Shown here one piece after another: positions 1 through 7,233 of a stretch of DNA of 64,000 bases. The stretch is from Oscillibacter sp. ER4 (GTDB lineage Bacteria > Bacillota > Clostridia > Oscillospirales > Oscillospiraceae): contig NZ_JPJG01000059.1 in the NCBI RefSeq assembly GCF_000765235.1, positions 1 to 64,000 on the forward strand. Reading direction: 5' to 3'. A program made the translations under genes and the position numbers. Every line of letters begins with the position of its first letter. The stretch's first letter is position 1. Under the pieces are notes generated by a model, which saw nothing but the letters and a program-made list of their open reading frames with translations, ran no database searches and was not told the DNA's origin.

Positions 1-1
1 G

Positions 2-499
2 GGGGGGGGTATTGCTAACGAGGATTGCGTGCTTTTCATGTGGGCGACCTTCCCCATGCTCCGCGAGGCTCTCGACGTGATCGAGGCGTGGGGCTTCAGC
101 TACAAGACCGTCGCCTTCAACTGGGTAAAGCAGAACAGAAACGGCACCGGCATCTTCATGGGGCTCGGAAACTGGACGCGCAGCAACTCAGAGATCTGCC
201 TGCTGGCGACCAAGGGCAAGCCGAAGCGCATCAGCGGCAGCGTCCGCAGCATCGTCCTCTCCCCGCTCCAGCAGCACAGCAGAAAGCCGGCCGAAATCCG
301 CGACAGGATCGTCGAGCTGATGGGAGACCTACCCCGCATCGAGCTTTTTGCCCGAGAAGCCGCCCCGGGATGGGACGTGTGGGGCAACGAAGCGCCGACG
401 CCTGAAGTCAAGGACGCGCCAGTCGACAGCGTCGAGCTGGCCGGAAAGGAGGAAACACATGAACCAGACAACCAAAGAGACCCGGCGCCGCAGCTATGA
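2..499 (+). CDS. MT-A70 family adenine-N6 DNA methyltransferase, 5' truncated by window
   Basis: The frame is open from base 2 and already in mid-protein, so only about 165 C-terminal codons are visible. LFMWATFPML, RSNSEICLLATKG and GDLPRIELFAR followed by GWDVWGN are conserved stretches of the MT-A70 (S-adenosylmethionine-dependent adenine methylase) family. The DPPW catalytic motif would lie left of the window. In phages these enzymes usually methylate phage DNA, which can protect against host restriction. The 3' end overlaps the next gene by 41 bases, as expected in a tight early operon. A run of nine G at the very start may be a contig edge or assembly artefact. Confidence 0.85.
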   Translation, partial: GGGIANEDCVLFMWATFPMLREALDVIEAWGFSYKTVAFNWVKQNRNGTGIFMGLGNWTRSNSEICLLATKGKPKRISGSVRSIVLSPLQQHSRKPAEIRDRIVELMGDLPRIELFAREAAPGWDVWGNEAPTPEVKDAPVDSVELAGKEETHEPDNQRDPAPQL

Positions 500-827
500 C
501 GCCGTACTCCCCAAGCGGGCCGCCCGCTGCCGCCTGATCCTCGAGACCCTCGGCAACCGTGAGCTCACGGCCAGCGAGATCACCGAGGAGCTCGTCGCAG
601 CCGGCCGGATCCCGTACTTCAACCGCAACTACGTCGCCCCGCGGCTCACAGAGCTGAAGGAGATCGGGATCCTCACGACGGTCGGCCGCCGTAAGGCCAC
701 CCGCTCGGACGCCACCGAGGCCGTGTGGGCCAGAGCGGAGCCTTCGGGCCCCACGGGCCAAACGGCCGCAGCCCACGCAGACAACCCAACCGAGGCCGAG
801 CAGATGACGCTCGGATCGGCCACCTGA
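459..827 (+). CDS. phage winged-helix-like protein
   Basis: 122 residues starting at an ATG preceded by GGAAAGGAGG. Residues about 22-75 read like a winged helix: a helix RLILETLGNRELTASEITEEL, then a recognition-type helix around RNYVAPRLTELKEIGIL and a short wing with VGRRKATR. The C-terminus is low complexity (A, P, T, E). It lies between the MT-A70 gene and a small phage gene in the early operon. Role is probably DNA binding, either regulation or replication; no specific family could be assigned, and this is inferred from pattern only. Confidence 0.6.
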   Translation: MNQTTKETRRRSYDAVLPKRAARCRLILETLGNRELTASEITEELVAAGRIPYFNRNYVAPRLTELKEIGILTTVGRRKATRSDATEAVWARAEPSGPTGQTAAAHADNPTEAEQMTLGSAT

Positions 828-840
828 GAGGAGGGCCAGC

Positions 841-1107
841 ATGGAACGCCTGACCCACGAGAGAGCCAACGGCATCAAGACGGGCTACTGGAGCGCAGCC
901 ACCAAGGAGGTGCTCGTCCAGAAGCTCGCCGCCTATGAGAACACGGGCTACGAGCCCGACGAGATCCGCGCAGCTATTGAACAGGCTGCAAAAAACAGCG
1001 AAACCAAGACCGCGACCATTATGGCCGAGTGCATCGCCGGAGCGATGAAGGACACGCTCGAGAAGTACGGCACGGCCGGCAGCGGAAAGAAAGGAGAAAC
1101 CCCATGA
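841..1107 (+). CDS. small conserved phage protein with YENTGY motif
   Basis: 88 residues, ATG preceded by GAGGAGGG. The segment KLAAYENTGYEPDEIRAA matches a motif repeatedly seen in short phage proteins of Clostridia (YENTGLTPEEI type) whose function is unknown. The rest is polar and helical. It overlaps the next gene by four bases (ATGA), so the two are probably translationally coupled. Confidence 0.65.
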   Translation: MERLTHERANGIKTGYWSAATKEVLVQKLAAYENTGYEPDEIRAAIEQAAKNSETKTATIMAECIAGAMKDTLEKYGTAGSGKKGETP

Positions 1108-1475
1108 ACGAACAGAACCAGCGCGACAGCATCATGTCGATGGCCCGCGGCGCCTTCGAGGAGCGCGTCGACTATGAGATGGACAAGGTGATCCAGAACA
1201 TCCTCGACCCCAACACGAAGGCCACCGCCAAGCGCAAGATCACCCTCACCATCGAGCTGACCCCGGACGACGAGCGCCGCACCATCGGCGTCTCCGTGAC
1301 AGCCAAGTCTACGCTCGCAGCCACCAACCCCGTCGCCACGGCCCTCTATGTCACCTCTGACGGCAACGGCGAGCTCGTCGTCGCCGAGATGGTGCCGCAG
1401 GTGCCCGGCCAAATGAACATGGACGGCACGCAACAGGAGGCCCCGAAGCTCCTGAAACTCGTCCAGCACGGATAA
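1104..1475 (+). CDS. phage protein of the replication terminator protein annotation family
   Basis: 123 residues. The start ATG at 1104 is chosen for the preceding AAAGGAG and the ATGA overlap with the upstream stop. The pattern FEERVDYEMDKVIQNILDPNT, KRKITLTIELTPDDERR, then SVTAKSTLA and a C-terminal DGNGELVVAEM resembles small Clostridial phage proteins that databases label replication terminator protein. That name is a database habit; no biochemical role is visible in the sequence. It sits in the early replication/modification operon. Confidence 0.55.
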   Translation: MNEQNQRDSIMSMARGAFEERVDYEMDKVIQNILDPNTKATAKRKITLTIELTPDDERRTIGVSVTAKSTLAATNPVATALYVTSDGNGELVVAEMVPQVPGQMNMDGTQQEAPKLLKLVQHG

Positions 1476-1508
1476 ACACCCACAACACAGAACAAGGAGG
1501 ACAACACA

Positions 1509-2222
1509 ATGCTCGCAAAAATGATCGACAAAATCGTCAGCCTGAAGGAGACCAAGATCTTCGAGATTGACGGCCAGACCTACGCCGACGCATCACTCAC
1601 CCGCATCCCGCCGCACGTCGACCGCCCTGACTGCATCAGCGTCAGCGGACTCGATAGCATCTGCAAGCTGATCCGCACCGAGCTCGAGAAGGTCGGCACG
1701 ACCATCATGGTGCAGGTCAAGAGCAACGACACCGTCGAGGTGATGACCACCTACCTGAGCGACTTCTCCCGCAACACGCTCTACCGCGCCAAGGCTGACG
1801 CCCCGGGCCTGTACACCGGCTTCAGAGGACGCGAGGTAGCTCTGATCGAGCTGCGGAGCCTCTGCATCCCCAACGAGGGCACGGCCTACCTGCTCGACCT
1901 GCTGAGTCGCATGACCAACGAGAACAGCGTCAGCACCAACGACAACGGCGTCACACAGACCGTCGAGGCGCGTCAGGGCGTCGCCCTCAACGCGGTCGTC
2001 GAGATCAAGCCCCGCGTCATGCTGCGGCCGTTCCGCACCTTCCTCGAGGTGGAGCAGCCCGAGAGCGAGTTCCTGCTGCGCGTGGATCCCGACGAGGGGA
2101 TCGGCTTCTTCGAGGCTGACGGCGGCATCTGGAAGCTCGAGGCCAAGAAGAACATCGCCGACTACTTCCTGAAGAACATGGGCGATCTGATCGACGCCGG
2201 CAAGGTCGTCGTCATGCAGTAA
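1509..2222 (+). CDS. conserved phage protein of unknown function
   Basis: 237 residues, ATG preceded by AACAAGGAGG. Soluble, acidic, mixed alpha/beta with no signal or membrane segment. The layout (N-terminal DGQTYADASLTRI, a central regular domain, C-terminal RPFRTFLEVEQPESEFLLR) recalls phage early proteins of the DUF2303/YfdQ type, but I could not confirm this. It is followed by a hairpin with a T-run, so transcription may partly stop here. Confidence 0.5.
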   Translation: MLAKMIDKIVSLKETKIFEIDGQTYADASLTRIPPHVDRPDCISVSGLDSICKLIRTELEKVGTTIMVQVKSNDTVEVMTTYLSDFSRNTLYRAKADAPGLYTGFRGREVALIELRSLCIPNEGTAYLLDLLSRMTNENSVSTNDNGVTQTVEARQGVALNAVVEIKPRVMLRPFRTFLEVEQPESEFLLRVDPDEGIGFFEADGGIWKLEAKKNIADYFLKNMGDLIDAGKVVVMQ

Positions 2223-2229
2223 ATGGAGC

Positions 2230-2259
2230 GCCGGGCGGGCTCCGGCCCGCTCGGCTTTT
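2230..2259 (+). terminator. hairpin terminator after the early unknown gene
   Basis: An 11 bp stem (one G-T pair) from 2230-2240 and 2245-2255 with the loop TCCG, followed by TTTT. It lies within the 54 bases between the stop at 2222 and the GTG at 2277. Confidence 0.6.
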
Positions 2260-2276
2260 CTGAAAGGAGCAGCACC

Positions 2277-3053
2277 GTGAAAGAATACGAAACCCTCACC
2301 CGTGAGAAGGTCGACGTCGTGCCCTTCGGCTGCGGTATGCCGGAGACCCACCTGATGCAGGACTGGAGCGACAGGATGCTCGACCTGATCCTGAACGGGC
2401 CCACCATCAACGGCATCAAGAAGGACGAAGTGCGGGCCATGCTGCGCGAGACCTACACGGCCCTGAAGCAGTACGAGAAGATCGGCCCGATGGCCTCGCC
2501 CTTCATCAACGACCCGACGGCCATCGTGGCCCGGGCCTTCTCTGAGCTCTACCCCGGCATCGAGTACGTCGTCCAGTACGTCCCCGACCTGCGGGACGAG
2601 ACCAACGGCACCGCCTACGGCCTGACCATCTTCCCCGACGACGGCAGCACGCCGATCGTCTGCATCTCGGCCGAGGCGCCCATCAGCGCCGCCCCTGAGC
2701 TGCTGGCGCACGAGCTGGCCCACGTCGCCACCCCGGAGGACACGGAGCACGGCGAGAGCTGGAGCGCAGCGTCGGAGGCCATATTCAAGAAGTACAACGA
2801 GCTCCTCGACGCCATGATCCCCGACGAGCCCGAGCCTGTCCTCTCGCCCCACCAGCCCGGAGACGGCGGGATCCTCACCATGCCGCTGCGTGATAACGTC
2901 CCGGAGCCTCCGACGGACGACTGGCAGCTCACCACCTGCCCCGTCTGTGGCGCTGAGTGCTGGCAGACAGACACGGCCCGCCGGATCCTCGCACTGGAGC
3001 CCGACGTCCGAACCGCCTGCACAGCCTGCGCGCAGAAGGGGCTCGGCAAATAA
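2277..3053 (+). CDS. HExxH metalloprotease-like phage protein with zinc ribbon
   Basis: 258 residues from a GTG start preceded by GAAAGGAGC. Residues about 150-172 contain LLAHELAHVATPEDTEHG, an HExxH zinc-peptidase motif with a downstream E/H, resembling SprT-like or M78-type phage metallopeptidases. The C-terminus has four cysteines in two CxxC pairs (CPVCGAEC and CTAC), a zinc ribbon as in SprT proteins. Possible roles are processing of host regulators or DNA-protein crosslink handling; both are inference. An ATG at 2223 is in frame but lies inside the terminator hairpin and lacks an SD. Confidence 0.65.
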   Translation: MKEYETLTREKVDVVPFGCGMPETHLMQDWSDRMLDLILNGPTINGIKKDEVRAMLRETYTALKQYEKIGPMASPFINDPTAIVARAFSELYPGIEYVVQYVPDLRDETNGTAYGLTIFPDDGSTPIVCISAEAPISAAPELLAHELAHVATPEDTEHGESWSAASEAIFKKYNELLDAMIPDEPEPVLSPHQPGDGGILTMPLRDNVPEPPTDDWQLTTCPVCGAECWQTDTARRILALEPDVRTACTACAQKGLGK

Positions 3054-3068
3054 TACTGGAGGTAATAC

Positions 3069-3287
3069 ATGAACAACGAAAGAAACAACACGACGGCCGG
3101 CGGGATCGGCTTCTGCGGCCTTCTCGCCGTCGCCTTCATCGTCCTGAAGCTCACCGGCGTCATCAACTGGAGCTGGCTGTGGGTACTGGCCCCGATCTGG
3201 ATCCCGACCGCCATCACCCTCGCCATCATCGTGATCGTGCTCGTGGCCATACTGGTCAGAGAGCTGACGAAGGGAGGCCGCCCGTGA
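3069..3287 (+). CDS. small two-helix membrane protein
   Basis: 72 residues, ATG preceded by ACTGGAGG. Two hydrophobic segments, about residues 12-31 (IGFCGLLAVAFIVLKL) and 36-62 (WLWVLAPIWIPTAITLAII and on), then a basic tail. No known domain. It overlaps the next gene by four bases (GTGA), so it belongs to the early operon. Confidence 0.55.
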   Translation: MNNERNNTTAGGIGFCGLLAVAFIVLKLTGVINWSWLWVLAPIWIPTAITLAIIVIVLVAILVRELTKGGRP

Positions 3288-3649
3288 TAACCGCGGAGGA
3301 GCGCCGGGCCCTGCTGGATCGCGCAATCACGACCTACGGCGCACCGGCACAAATGGACATGGCCGTCGAGGAGATGGCCGAGCTGACCAAAGCCCTCTGC
3401 AAAATCAAACGGGCACAGGCTGGCTGCGAAGTGACCGCAGCGATCGGCAACGTGATCGAGGAGATGGCCGACGTCCAGATCATGCTCGACCAGCTCCGCA
3501 TCATCTTCCACCGATCTACCGAGGAGGTCGAGGAGGCGAAACTGGAACGGCTGAAAAACCGTCTTGACGGCCGAAACAACTGGCAGGGCTCCAGCCTCCA
3601 CAAGTGGATCGAGAAGCAATTCTCCACAGGAGGTGACGGCCATGAATAA
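3284..3649 (+). CDS. MazG-like nucleotide pyrophosphohydrolase-type phage protein
   Basis: 121 residues from a GTG that overlaps the upstream stop and follows AGGGAGG. The helical pattern MAVEEMAELTKALCKIKR and later NVIEEMADVQIMLDQLRII gives the paired ExxE/ExxD arrangement of MazG/phosphoribosyl-ATP pyrophosphatase-like folds that bind Mg. Such proteins hydrolyse nucleoside triphosphates in phage nucleotide metabolism. It overlaps the ParB-methylase start by eight bases. Family assignment is from motif only. Confidence 0.65.
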   Translation: MITAEERRALLDRAITTYGAPAQMDMAVEEMAELTKALCKIKRAQAGCEVTAAIGNVIEEMADVQIMLDQLRIIFHRSTEEVEEAKLERLKNRLDGRNNWQGSSLHKWIEKQFSTGGDGHE

Positions 3650-5024
3650 ACAGCAGCCGCAGACCGGCCCCGAGATCGAGGAGTACAGCACCACGGCAAC
3701 GCCCAAGGCATACGCCGGCAGCGTCCCCGTGTTCTGTGCACACGACGCCATCGTCCCGCTGAAGGATCTGCGGCCCAACCCAAAGAACCCCAACCAGCAC
3801 CCGCCGGAGCAGATCAAGCTCCTCGCCTCTATCATCAGGGCGACGGGCTGGCGCGCCCCGATCACTGTCAGCAAGCGCAGCGGGCTCGTCACAAAGGGCC
3901 ACGGCCGTCTTATGGCCGCGCAACTCGACGACCTGACCGACGCCCCGGTCGACTATCAGGACTACGCAAGCGAGGCCGAGGAGCTGGCCGATCTGACGGC
4001 AGACAACCGCATCGCGGAGCTCGCCACAACTGACAACAAGATGCTCGCCGAGGTTTTCGCCGACATCGACACCGGCGAGATCCCGTTCATGCTCAGCGGC
4101 TACACCGAGGACGACTACGGCAACATCGTGACGGCGCTCTCTGAGGCGCTGCACACCAAGGAGCCGAGCAGCGACCCCGACGCCGAGATCCCGGCCCCGG
4201 CCGCGCCGGTCACACAGTACGGCGACCTCTGGATCCTCGGCCGGCACCGCGTCCTCTGCGGAGACTGCACCCGGCCGGAGGATCGCGCCCTGCTGCTCGA
4301 CGGCAACAAGCCCGAGATCCTGCTGACCGACCCGCCATACTGCTCAGGCGGCAGCAAGGAGTCGCAGAAGTCGACCGGCAGCATCGGCACCGAGAGAAAG
4401 AACGGCAAGGCCCCGAAGATCGCCAACGACATCCTCAGCACACGCGGCTACCAAAACCTGATCCGCGGCGCACTCACCGACATCCCCTGCCTCTACGCCT
4501 ACATCTTCACCGACTGGCGTATGTGGGTATATCTGTTCGACCTCGTCGAGGCTGCCGGCTTCGGCGTCAAGTCTGAGATCGTATGGGACAAGGGCACGCC
4601 GGGCATGGGCGTCGGCTGGCGCTCGCAGCATGAGCTCATTCTGTTCGGCGCCAAGGCCGCCACCCACTTCGACGGCCACAAGGGCTACGGCAACGTCCTG
4701 AGCATCTCCCGCTCCGGGAATGAGCTGCACCCCACGCAGAAGCCCGTCGAGCTGCTGGAGAAGCTGGTCGACAACACGGACTTCGCCACGGGCGTCTATG
4801 ATCCCTTCGGCGGCTCCGGCACGACGCTGGCCGCCTGCGAGGCATACGGGCAGCCCTCCTACATCATGGAGCTGACGCCCGCCTTCACGGACGTGATCGT
4901 CAAGAGGTACATCAGAATAACAGGAAAGACAACCGTGCGCTGCGTCCGTCAAGGCCGAGAGCTACCGCGCGAGGAGATCGCCGCGATCTTCGAGCCTGAC
5001 GAGGAAGGAGGTGAGCAGGAGTGA
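3642..5024 (+). CDS. ParB-like domain plus DNA (N4/N6) methyltransferase
   Basis: 460 residues starting at the ATG after CACAGGAGGTGACGGCC. Residues about 25-115 form a ParB/Srx-type domain (DLRPNPKNPNQHPPEQI, then KGHGRLMAAQL). The C-terminal half is a beta-class methylase with LLTDPPYCSGG as the catalytic DPPY motif and YDPFGGSGTTLAACE as the SAM-binding motif. The fusion is widespread in Firmicute phages and is annotated as a DNA modification methylase. Together with the MT-A70 gene upstream, the phage carries two adenine/cytosine methylases, probably for self-protection. Confidence 0.9.
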   Translation: MNKQQPQTGPEIEEYSTTATPKAYAGSVPVFCAHDAIVPLKDLRPNPKNPNQHPPEQIKLLASIIRATGWRAPITVSKRSGLVTKGHGRLMAAQLDDLTDAPVDYQDYASEAEELADLTADNRIAELATTDNKMLAEVFADIDTGEIPFMLSGYTEDDYGNIVTALSEALHTKEPSSDPDAEIPAPAAPVTQYGDLWILGRHRVLCGDCTRPEDRALLLDGNKPEILLTDPPYCSGGSKESQKSTGSIGTERKNGKAPKIANDILSTRGYQNLIRGALTDIPCLYAYIFTDWRMWVYLFDLVEAAGFGVKSEIVWDKGTPGMGVGWRSQHELILFGAKAATHFDGHKGYGNVLSISRSGNELHPTQKPVELLEKLVDNTDFATGVYDPFGGSGTTLAACEAYGQPSYIMELTPAFTDVIVKRYIRITGKTTVRCVRQGRELPREEIAAIFEPDEEGGEQE

Positions 5025-5036
5025 CGCTCTGACATA

Positions 5037-5534
5037 ATGAGCGAGAAGCCGATCACACAACGGATCAAGGACAGGCTCGCGGCCTACACCGCCATGCTGA
5101 GGGACATCGACAACCAGCTCGAACGCCTCGACCGCATGGAGATGGCGATGGCCTCACCGCCCGGCCCTGATCTGACAGGTATGCCACGCGGATCCGGCAC
5201 ACCATCCGACCGCACCGGCATGATGGTGGAGCGGAAAATGGAGCTCGAGGAACAGATCGACCGGCTCAAGGCTGAGGAGAAGCAGGAGCGCAACGCCATC
5301 GAGGGCATGATCCTCCAGCTCTCCAACCCCGACGAGCGCGCCGTCATCCGGCTGCGCTACTTCGACCGGGCTGACTGGGAGAGCACCTGCGGCGTCCTGT
5401 TCGGTGATCGGCGGGACTACGTCGACAGAGTGGACGCCTACCAGAACAGGACATACAAGATCCACGGCCGCGCCCTGCTCAACCTCGCCGCCGTGCTGGA
5501 CGAGCTGGAGCCCCTGCCTGAGCTGCGGCAGTAA
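5037..5534 (+). CDS. sigma-70 region 4-like late transcription regulator (DUF1492/ArpU-like)
   Basis: 165 residues, starting at the ATG a few bases after the methylase stop. The N-terminal half is coiled coil (DRLAAYTAMLRDIDNQLERL and KMELEEQIDRLKAEEKQERN). The C-terminal segment DERAVIRLRYFDRADWESTCGVLFGDRRDYVDR followed by KIHGRALLNLA matches the pattern of ArpU/RinA/DUF1492 proteins, which resemble sigma factor region 4 and activate phage late operons. Its position directly before a promoter-bearing gap and the terminase/head genes fits that role well. Confidence 0.75.
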   Translation: MSEKPITQRIKDRLAAYTAMLRDIDNQLERLDRMEMAMASPPGPDLTGMPRGSGTPSDRTGMMVERKMELEEQIDRLKAEEKQERNAIEGMILQLSNPDERAVIRLRYFDRADWESTCGVLFGDRRDYVDRVDAYQNRTYKIHGRALLNLAAVLDELEPLPELRQ

Positions 5535-5580
5535 AACGCAGTAAAAGGAACAAAAGGGAAGTAAAAGGAATTGAAAAGCA
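5531..5580 (+). repeat. five 10-bp phased A-rich repeats upstream of the late promoter
   Basis: Decamers begin at 5531, 5541, 5551, 5561 and 5571. They read GTAAAACGCA, GTAAAAGGAA, CAAAAGGGAA, GTAAAAGGAA and TTGAAAAGCA, so a short A-tract recurs every 10 bp, on one face of the helix. The array begins at the stop codon of the sigma-like regulator and ends on the -35 element of the candidate late promoter. It could be an activator-binding or bent-DNA UP element. Confidence 0.6.
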
Positions 5581-5600
5581 GTAACGACCCGTGCTATTCT
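5571..5600 (+). promoter_or_regulatory. candidate late promoter
   Basis: TTGAAA at 5571-5576 and TATTCT at 5595-5600, spaced by 18 bp. It lies in the only gap of over 200 bp between the early operon and the head genes, just after the late-regulator gene. Confidence 0.55.
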
Positions 5601-5690
5601 ATATCCTGCAAAAGACCGCCGGACACACGGGCAACGCCGTGACAATTCCGAGCGGCTGACCAGAGGAAAACCAAATAACAACCGACGGCA

Positions 5691-5729
5691 AGAGGCCGAC
5701 GGGCGAACCAACGCCCGCCGGTCTCTTTT
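5691..5729 (+). terminator. leader hairpin with T-run before the head operon
   Basis: An interrupted GC-rich stem (GAGGCCG-ACGGGCG / CGCCCG-CCGGTCTC) followed by TTTTT. With a start near 5607 it would end a roughly 120-nt leader RNA before the first late gene, so late expression may need antitermination, or the leader could be a small RNA. Confidence 0.55.
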
Positions 5730-5754
5730 TGCGTATAGGAAGGAGGCGACGGCC

Positions 5755-6414
5755 ATGCCGCAGAACAGCATCTCGGCGCAGCTCAGCAACCTGCAACAGC
5801 TCGTCGCCGACCTCGAGGCAATCGAGAACGGCGGCAAGAAGGCCATCAGCAACACCATCAAGGACGTCAAGGCCAGAGCCCCGGGCTGGATCACTCAGGA
5901 GGTCACGGCCGTCTACAACATCAAGAAGGGCGAGATCACCCCGTCCGGCAAGAACAGCAGCAAGCCGAAGAAGATGGCGGGCAGCGTCAGCGTCTCAGGT
6001 GAGACCATCGAGGAGCTGACCATCACCTACTCCGGCCGGATGCTCACCCCTGTGCACTTCGGCATGACACCAAAGACCGCACCGCCGGGCAAGAGCTACA
6101 CGCTGCGGATGCAGGTGGTCAAGGGGCAGAAGAAGGTCATCGGCCGTTACCTGAACACCCGCACCCCGGGCGGCCCGTACTCCGAGCGATCGCACAACAT
6201 CCTCATGGGGACGGGCAACACCAAGGCCGGCGGCGTCAGCGCCATTCCATTCCAGCGAATGAGCCGGACGCGCACCGACATCAAGAAGTTCACCACCATC
6301 TCGGTGCCCTCCATGATAACCAGCGAGCGCACCAATGAGAAGATAATGACCCGACTCCAAGAGGAGACGGCCAAGCGCCTCCAGCACAACCTCGACCGAG
6401 CTCTCGGGAAGTAG
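5755..6414 (+). CDS. prophage minor tail protein Z-like
   Basis: 219 residues, ATG preceded by GGAAGGAGG. The pattern of N-terminal helices (LSNLQQLVADLEAIENGGKKAISNTIKDVKARAPGWI), a central TPVHFGMTP and FGxxPK region, and a basic C-terminus fits the phage minor tail protein Z (GPZ) family, which acts in head-tail joining or tail completion. Unusually it precedes the terminase genes rather than lying among tail genes, and it is the first gene of the late transcript. Assignment is by pattern only. Confidence 0.6.
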   Translation: MPQNSISAQLSNLQQLVADLEAIENGGKKAISNTIKDVKARAPGWITQEVTAVYNIKKGEITPSGKNSSKPKKMAGSVSVSGETIEELTITYSGRMLTPVHFGMTPKTAPPGKSYTLRMQVVKGQKKVIGRYLNTRTPGGPYSERSHNILMGTGNTKAGGVSAIPFQRMSRTRTDIKKFTTISVPSMITSERTNEKIMTRLQEETAKRLQHNLDRALGK

Positions 6415-6657
6415 CCCACAGCGGCCCGCAGGGCGCCCACCACGGCGCCCTGCACCGAGCCCGGCCCCACACCGCCAGACGCGCACAGAGCGCGCCACAG
6501 CGCCGCGCAGACGCCTCCACGGCCACGCGCAGCGCCGCAAGGTACTGTGACGGGCCTCTCTGGCCTGCGGTGCTGGCGAGCCCAAAAAACGCGCAGCCGG
6601 GAAAAATTTTTTTCGGGCCGTTTCGTTTCGCCCGAGCGGCAGAAAGGAGGGAACGCC
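6415..6657 (+). other. 243-bp GC-rich noncoding gap before terminase, with hairpins
   Basis: No convincing gene. It contains a perfect 10-bp stem at 6428-6437/6444-6453 with a 6-nt loop, further GC-rich dyads, and an A/T run at 6601-6613. Its place directly 5' of the small terminase makes it a candidate packaging (cos/pac) region; this is inferred from position only. Confidence 0.35.
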
Positions 6658-7233
6658 ATGCCGAACCCAACCAACAACAAGCTCGTCGACAGCAAGACCA
6701 TCGCGGCCCTGTTCGACATGACGCCCCGCCGAGTGCAGCAGCTCACCAAGGATGGCGTCATCGCCGCGGTCAAGGAAGGCAACGCCAACCGCTATGACCT
6801 GCTGCCGACGATCCAGAGGTACATCCGATACCTGACGGCCAAGGCCAACGGCCGGGAGCCGTCGAAGAAGGACAGCGAGATCGAGGGCCGACGTCTGGAG
6901 GCTGAGGCTGACCTCAAGCGCAGCAAGGCAGACATCGCCGCCCTCCAGCTCAGTGAGCTCGAGGGCACCATGCACCGCAGCGAGGACGTCGAGGCTGTGA
7001 TGACCGACCTCGTCTACAATATCAGGTCGATGCTCGTGGCCCTGCCGGGCCGTCTGGCCGTCGACGTCACCGGCGCAGCAACACCCGCCGAGGCGTCTGA
7101 GATCATCCGCACAGAGGTCTACAAGATCCTGACGGAGCTGGCCGGTTATAAATACGATCCCGAGGTGTACGCCCGGCGAGTAAGGGATCGGGAAGGCTGG
7201 AGCGAGCAGCTCGCCGATGACGCGGACGACTAA
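6658..7233 (+). CDS. terminase small subunit (Nu1-like)
   Basis: 191 residues from the ATG after AGAAAGGAGGG. The N-terminal 60 residues hold a MerR/Nu1-type winged helix (SKTIAALFDMTPRRVQQLTKDGVI followed by RYDLLPTIQRYIRYL), which would recognise the packaging site. The middle is helical and charged, fitting oligomerisation, and the C-terminus (YDPEVYARRVRDREGWSEQ) would contact the large subunit. It overlaps terL by 17 bases. An upstream in-frame ATG at 6547 would put the SD inside the gene and is not preferred. Confidence 0.85.
   Translation: MPNPTNNKLVDSKTIAALFDMTPRRVQQLTKDGVIAAVKEGNANRYDLLPTIQRYIRYLTAKANGREPSKKDSEIEGRRLEAEADLKRSKADIAALQLSELEGTMHRSEDVEAVMTDLVYNIRSMLVALPGRLAVDVTGAATPAEASEIIRTEVYKILTELAGYKYDPEVYARRVRDREGWSEQLADDADD

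Noticed and set aside
1593-3326. 577-residue minus-strand open frame
   Set aside because: It lies opposite well-supported plus-strand genes with SD sites. Its composition (runs of D, V, L, G, R, A) is typical of the antisense of GC-rich codons.
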